Positions 6,046 through 8,445 of a stretch of DNA of 8,445 bases are shown piece after piece. The stretch's first letter is position 1. Each line of letters starts with the position of its first letter. Below the pieces are notes generated by a model. The model made no database searches, was not told the DNA's origin, and saw only the letters and a program-made list of their open reading frames with translations. This DNA is from Acidobacteriaceae bacterium (GTDB taxonomy: Bacteria > Acidobacteriota > Terriglobia > Terriglobales > Acidobacteriaceae), in contig PMHC01000095.1 in the NCBI GenBank assembly GCA_003156495.1, forward strand, positions 1 to 8,445. Direction: 5' to 3'. A program made the position numbers and the translations under genes.

Positions 6046-6173
6046 AGAGCATTTTTACCAATTCTGTAGAGTGCCGAATCTTGTTGAAGGTTGCCGCTCA
6101 CTGATGTTCGCGCCAACTCGGCGATTCTGAGGTCTATACACTGAGGTCTATACACTATGGGTAAAAATGCTCT
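6046..6173. repeat. Inverted-repeat-bounded 128-bp segment
   Basis: AGAGCATTTTTACC at 6046-6059 is the exact inverse of GGTAAAAATGCTCT at 6160-6173, leaving a 100-base interior. The layout resembles a miniature inverted-repeat element, but no target-site duplication is seen at the outer edges and no transposase gene is near. It may equally be two copies of a dispersed intergenic repeat in opposite orientation. Confidence 0.5.
6127..6154 (+). repeat. Perfect 14-bp tandem duplication
   Basis: ctgaggtctataca occurs twice in immediate succession (6127-6140 and 6141-6154), just inside the right arm of the inverted repeat. Each copy contains TATACA, a possible -10-like sequence, but no suitable -35 lies 16-18 bases upstream of either copy. 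Confidence 0.8.
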
Positions 6174-6318
6174 ACCGCTTTCAAAATGCGCTGATATTGC
6201 CCCGCCGCGCCCTCCGGCAACGGCTTCAATTCCACAGCAGACGCACGCACTTTTTTATAGTCCCCAAGCGAAGCTACGGCTTTGCGAACCGCTACAATGG
6301 CAATATCGGAGAACTGAA
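6155..6318 (-). pseudogene. Possible remnant of a coding region (C-terminal fragment)
   Basis: The minus strand from about 6318 down to a TAG at 6155-6157 reads as a protein-like segment of about 54 residues: NIQFSDIAIVAVRKAVASLG, then DYKKVRASAVELKPLPEGAA, then GQYQRILKAVEHFYP. Its amino-acid balance (amphipathic helices, aromatic-rich end) is more protein-like than any other frame here. No ATG, GTG or TTG in frame lies at its left margin, and upstream the same frame runs antisense into the secreted-protein gene where it loses this character. It could be the tail of a decayed gene. No family recognised, and chance is not excluded. Confidence 0.25.
6308..6313 (+). promoter_or_regulatory. Ribosome binding site supporting a TTG start
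   Basis: GGAGAA at 6308-6313 lies 7 bases before the TTG at 6321. An in-frame TGA at 6315-6317 blocks any longer start, so this site and the signal peptide together fix the TTG as the initiation codon. Confidence 0.65.
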
Positions 6319-6320
6319 TA

Positions 6321-7319
6321 TTGGGTCCCGCTGCGCATCGCCTGATCGTTCTGGCTGTTCTGATGGGCGCCTGCCAAGGCGCGCGGGCCCAGGTGACAAC
6401 GCCGCCCTCCGAGGTCGCATCGCCGCAGGAACAGAACTCGCAGCGCGTGCCCCGCGTGCCTGGCGTCAGCACTTTCTTTCGCGGATTTAATGCCGGCATA
6501 AGCTATTCCGGCGTGCACAGTTCCTCGGCAGGTTGGTATCAGGTCTTCATCCCGGCCCTCAATTACACCTTTTCGCCCCACTACTCCGCCGATGTCAGCG
6601 CCCCCATCTATCTGCATCGGCTGGTTGAAAATCTGTACCCCACGCTACAGGCCAACCAGCGGCTGGTGCTCGACGCCGGCGACGCGGGAGACACCCTGAT
6701 CGGCTTCCACGCCAGTTTCAATCCCCATCGGATCGAAGAGGTCGCAACCACCTCACTGAGCGCGCCCTCGGGAAGCCGCGCCAAAGGACTGGGAACCGGC
6801 CGCGTCACCTTCGATTTCAACAATCACACCGAGCGTTACGCCCACCAGATGGGCTTTCTGCTCGATCTGGGCATCGGCGATTCCTCCAGCGTCGTCAACA
6901 CGCTATTGACGCAAAATTACAGCTCGCTGGGCACACTGGCGCACTTTCAAACCGGCGCCGAGGCATGGATACTCCACCGCTACTCGATCCGCGCCGTAGC
7001 CTACGAGGAGTTGCCCTTCGGACACCAAACCGTCTACGTCACCGAGTACCGAAACGACGGCGACTCCTATCCCTACGCCGCGCAGATTGTAACCAACACG
7101 GCAACCAGCGAGAACAACGGCTTTACGACGCTGGTCAATCTTCCGCTCTCCTCGCACGTCACCTTTTCGGGATATTACGATCGCAGCCTGCGCCAGCACC
7201 TGGACACCGTCTCCATCGGCATGACCTACGTGCTGCGCGGAACGCCGTTCGCCAAGCGGTTTTCGATAATCGACCGCGCCCTGCGCGCGGCCGCCGGCCT
7301 CGACGACAATCAACATTAG
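6321..7319 (+). CDS. Secreted, probably outer-membrane beta-barrel protein of unknown function
   Basis: The 332-residue protein has an N-terminal signal peptide (hydrophobic 8-17, likely cleavage after ARA at 21-23). Translation begins at TTG (6321): the next in-frame ATG (6363) would cut through the hydrophobic core. Cys18 in LMGAC is a poor lipobox, so a lipoprotein is less likely. After a Pro/Ser-rich linker (about 24-48) the chain is a series of alternating strands with aromatic girdle residues (FNAGISYSGV, YQVFIPALNYTF, GRVTFDFNNHTERY, VTFSGYYDRS, DTVSIGMTYVLRG), as in barrel porins or the transporters annotated near the phenol meta-pathway family. There are no repeats and no enzyme motif. 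It does not end in a terminal Phe; about 25 helical residues (RFSIIDRALRAAAG) follow the last strand. I cannot name a function. It is convergent with the Spy-like gene. Confidence 0.7.
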   Translation: MGPAAHRLIVLAVLMGACQGARAQVTTPPSEVASPQEQNSQRVPRVPGVSTFFRGFNAGISYSGVHSSSAGWYQVFIPALNYTFSPHYSADVSAPIYLHRLVENLYPTLQANQRLVLDAGDAGDTLIGFHASFNPHRIEEVATTSLSAPSGSRAKGLGTGRVTFDFNNHTERYAHQMGFLLDLGIGDSSSVVNTLLTQNYSSLGTLAHFQTGAEAWILHRYSIRAVAYEELPFGHQTVYVTEYRNDGDSYPYAAQIVTNTATSENNGFTTLVNLPLSSHVTFSGYYDRSLRQHLDTVSIGMTYVLRGTPFAKRFSIIDRALRAAAGLDDNQH

Positions 7320-7377
7320 TCGCTTGCGTTTCAAGTTCACATCAAAACAAAATTGTCATTCTTGTATCCCTAGAAGA

Positions 7378-7432
7378 GCGACAGACGATATAGGAAACTG
7401 TCGCAGTGGGGAAACCGAGGCATCGGTTCCCC
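7378..7432. terminator. Two adjacent hairpins between convergent genes
   Basis: Hairpin A pairs gcgacag (7378-7384) with ctgtcgc (7398-7404), loop 13 bases. Hairpin B pairs ggggaaaccga (7408-7418) with tcggttcccc (7423-7432), loop ggca and one bulged A. They lie between the barrel gene (stop 7319) and the Spy-like gene (stop 7442). Neither is followed by a proper T-run, so they would be non-canonical terminators or 3'-end stabilisers. B begins 9 bases past the Spy-like stop. Confidence 0.5.
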
Positions 7433-7441
7433 TGCGGGTGC

Positions 7442-8023
7442 TTATTGTATCTGTTGCAACTTTTCAATCTGCTGCGTGTTCATCTGCTGCCGAATCTCTA
7501 TATATATTTGCGCCGCGGTCTTCTGCAGTTGGGCACGAGCCTGGCTCAGCGCGTCGATGGCGGCAAAGGTCGTCGTCTTATCGGCATTGGGATCCTTGCT
7601 CAGCGCGGTTAGCTTCGACTGCTTCTCCAAATAATTCCGATACGCCGTCAACAGCGCCGGTTTGTTGGTATCGAAGACCGTATCCATTTTCCGCTTTTGT
7701 TCGCTGCTCAAACCGATCGTCCTGACCACCGAGCGATCGTCCCACCAACGGCCCACCGGACCGAATTGCACGCCATTGGAGTTGGCCTGCGCCATGCCGT
7801 GCGCTTTCACATTCGAATCTTTCGACAAACCTTCCGGCGAAGGAGCGCCGTGACCGCCCATGCCATGACCGCCCGCACCGGGAGCGCCGGGGCCGGGCCC
7901 TGGCCCTGGACCGGGGCCGGGGCCACCCGGACCACCGCCCGCATGCTGAGCCAAAGCGCTCCATCCCACCACATTCAGCAATAGGAAGGAAAAACACGCA
8001 TTTTTTATCAGACCGGGTTTCAT
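7442..8023 (-). CDS. Spy/CpxP-like periplasmic protein with Gly-Pro-rich N-terminus
   Basis: The 193-residue secreted protein has a signal peptide (hydrophobic 9-24, cleavage likely after ALA at 23-25), a low-complexity Gly/Pro/His stretch (26-61) with six Pro-Gly dipeptides in a row (35-46) and GGHGMGGHG, then an all-helical domain (about 92-193). That domain opens with GRWWDDRSVVRTIGLSSEQKRKM, where LSSEQ matches the LTxxQ-type motif of Spy/CpxP/ZraP/CnrX-family proteins, and ends in amphipathic helices rich in Gln. This family comprises periplasmic chaperones or metal sensors, often paired with signal relays. The start at 8023 is preferred over ATG 8035 because GAGG (8033-8030) sits 6 bases before it and the signal peptide is then compact. 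The anti-sigma gene ends 8 bases upstream, so the two are almost surely cotranscribed. The histidines could bind metal; ligand unproven. Confidence 0.8.
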   Translation of the reverse strand: MKPGLIKNACFSFLLLNVVGWSALAQHAGGGPGGPGPGPGPGPGPGAPGAGGHGMGGHGAPSPEGLSKDSNVKAHGMAQANSNGVQFGPVGRWWDDRSVVRTIGLSSEQKRKMDTVFDTNKPALLTAYRNYLEKQSKLTALSKDPNADKTTTFAAIDALSQARAQLQKTAAQIYIEIRQQMNTQQIEKLQQIQ

Positions 8024-8031
8024 AAAATGCC

Positions 8032-8445
8032 TCATTTCATCTGCCGCTGTCTATGACGAGAATGCGGCTTGGCTGCCAGGCTCGGCTCGCTCAGCGGCGA
8101 TGCCTCCTCCTGGTTGATCGCCATATCGACGGCCTTCAACAATTCATTATCTTGCGCGATCTGCAACTCCGTATCCGCGGTAGGAGCAATCGACGACGCC
8201 TGATGGCTCGCCGGAAAACGCTCCGCATGACGCCACACCGGCACGCCCACCGCCATCAGCAATCCTGCCACCGTCGCCCCCCAGGCCGCAATAGCCAGCG
8301 GCAAGCGCCGGGCCGAGGAACGCGCTTGCGGAGCCGGCATCGTTGCCGACTGAACTTCGCCCCAGCAAAGCGTGGCCTTGTTGAAAAGCGCCAGATCGGA
8401 TTGAAACGCCTCCACCTTCGCGCGGCATTCCGGGCACGCCGCCAG
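8032..8445 (-). CDS. Membrane-anchored zinc-finger anti-sigma factor, partial at N-terminus
   Basis: The frame is open to the window edge, giving 137 residues of a longer protein. The first visible residues, LAACPECRAKVEAF, carry the CxxC half of the HxxxCxxC zinc motif of anti-sigma factors (ZAS domain); the expected His would be the next codon outside the window. The GTG at 8415 is therefore internal, not a start. A single membrane segment follows (about 48-70, LPLAIAAWGATVAGLLMAVGV), flanked by Arg on the cytoplasmic side. A periplasmic part of about 65 residues includes TELQIAQDNELLKAVDMAIN and a basic His/Arg tail. Such proteins hold an ECF sigma factor inactive at the membrane until a signal releases it. 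The downstream Spy-like gene fits as the periplasmic sensor or output. The sigma gene is expected just upstream, beyond the window. The family call is good, the regulon unknown. Confidence 0.8.
   Translation of the reverse strand: MAACPECRAKVEAFQSDLALFNKATLCWGEVQSATMPAPQARSSARRLPLAIAAWGATVAGLLMAVGVPVWRHAERFPASHQASSIAPTADTELQIAQDNELLKAVDMAINQEEASPLSEPSLAAKPHSRHRQRQMK

Larger units (their letters stand above)
5749..6320. other. Gene-poor intergenic region with repeats
   Basis: This 572-base region between divergent purQ and the barrel-protein gene has no convincing complete gene. From left to right it holds the purQ leader hairpin, an AT-rich island, an 8-base inverted repeat (gggcacgc 6001-6008 with gcgtgccc 6025-6032), a 14-base inverted repeat pair (6046-6059 with 6160-6173), a 14-base tandem duplication (6127-6154), and a coding-like minus-strand remnant (6155-6318). 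A 77-codon open frame at 5871-6104 has composition unlike protein. Confidence 0.6.

Noticed and set aside
5871..6104. 77-codon plus-strand open frame in the purQ upstream region
   Set aside because: Composition is not protein-like, the purine run GAAGG touches the ATG with no spacing, and the frame runs through inverted repeats.
8024..8035. ATG at 8035 as the start of the Spy-like gene, overlapping the anti-sigma stop
   Set aside because: Possible as translational coupling, but the GAGG site sits inside it with ideal spacing to the ATG at 8023.
8032..8415. GTG at 8415 as the start of the anti-sigma gene
   Set aside because: The frame stays open to the window edge and encodes the CxxC part of the zinc motif before that GTG, so the real start is outside.

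Overview
The window looks like chromosomal DNA of an acidobacterium, probably class Terriglobia. This is inferred from gene content, not from a marker gene. The clues are the C-terminus of an Oar-like TonB-dependent receptor (NLFNHRNYEPPN, ending in Phe), an anti-sigma/Spy-like pair with a Gly-Pro-rich secreted protein carrying a GRWWDD motif, GC-rich coding sequence, and degenerate heptanucleotide repeats between genes. No rRNA, tRNA, CRISPR array or intact insertion sequence is visible.

Layout: (1) 2-214, the end of a TonB-receptor-type gene (+), closed by a strong bidirectional terminator. (2) 377-1975, a YbiT-type ABC-F ATPase (-), divergent from (3) 2288-3256, a QorA-type NADPH:quinone oxidoreductase (+). 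(4) 3406-4119, a CobB-type sirtuin (+), whose upstream region is made largely of heptamer repeats. (5) 4135-4968, a CpsB/YwqE-type PHP phosphatase (-), and 5053-5748, purQ (-), in one direction and possibly one transcript. (6) 5749-6320, a gene-poor stretch with an inverted repeat, a 14-bp tandem duplication and a coding-like remnant. (7) 6321-7319, a secreted, probably outer-membrane beta-barrel protein with a TTG start (+). (8) 7442-8023, a Spy/CpxP-like periplasmic protein (-), and 8032-8445, a zinc-finger anti-sigma factor (-) running off the right edge.

Most genes are independent housekeeping or stress functions. Two groupings matter. The anti-sigma gene and the Spy-like gene are 8 bases apart and resemble the sensor half of a sigma-factor relay such as Cnr (an ECF sigma gene would be expected just beyond 8445). 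purQ stands without purS or purL next to it and is followed by a polysaccharide-type phosphatase.

The most unusual non-coding signal is three arrays of a degenerate heptamer, CAGTnnn, at 338-372, 3258-3285 and 3353-3401. Two begin directly after stop codons. The third runs to the sirtuin start codon and supplies its likely ribosome binding site. No clearly new defence or mobile system was found.
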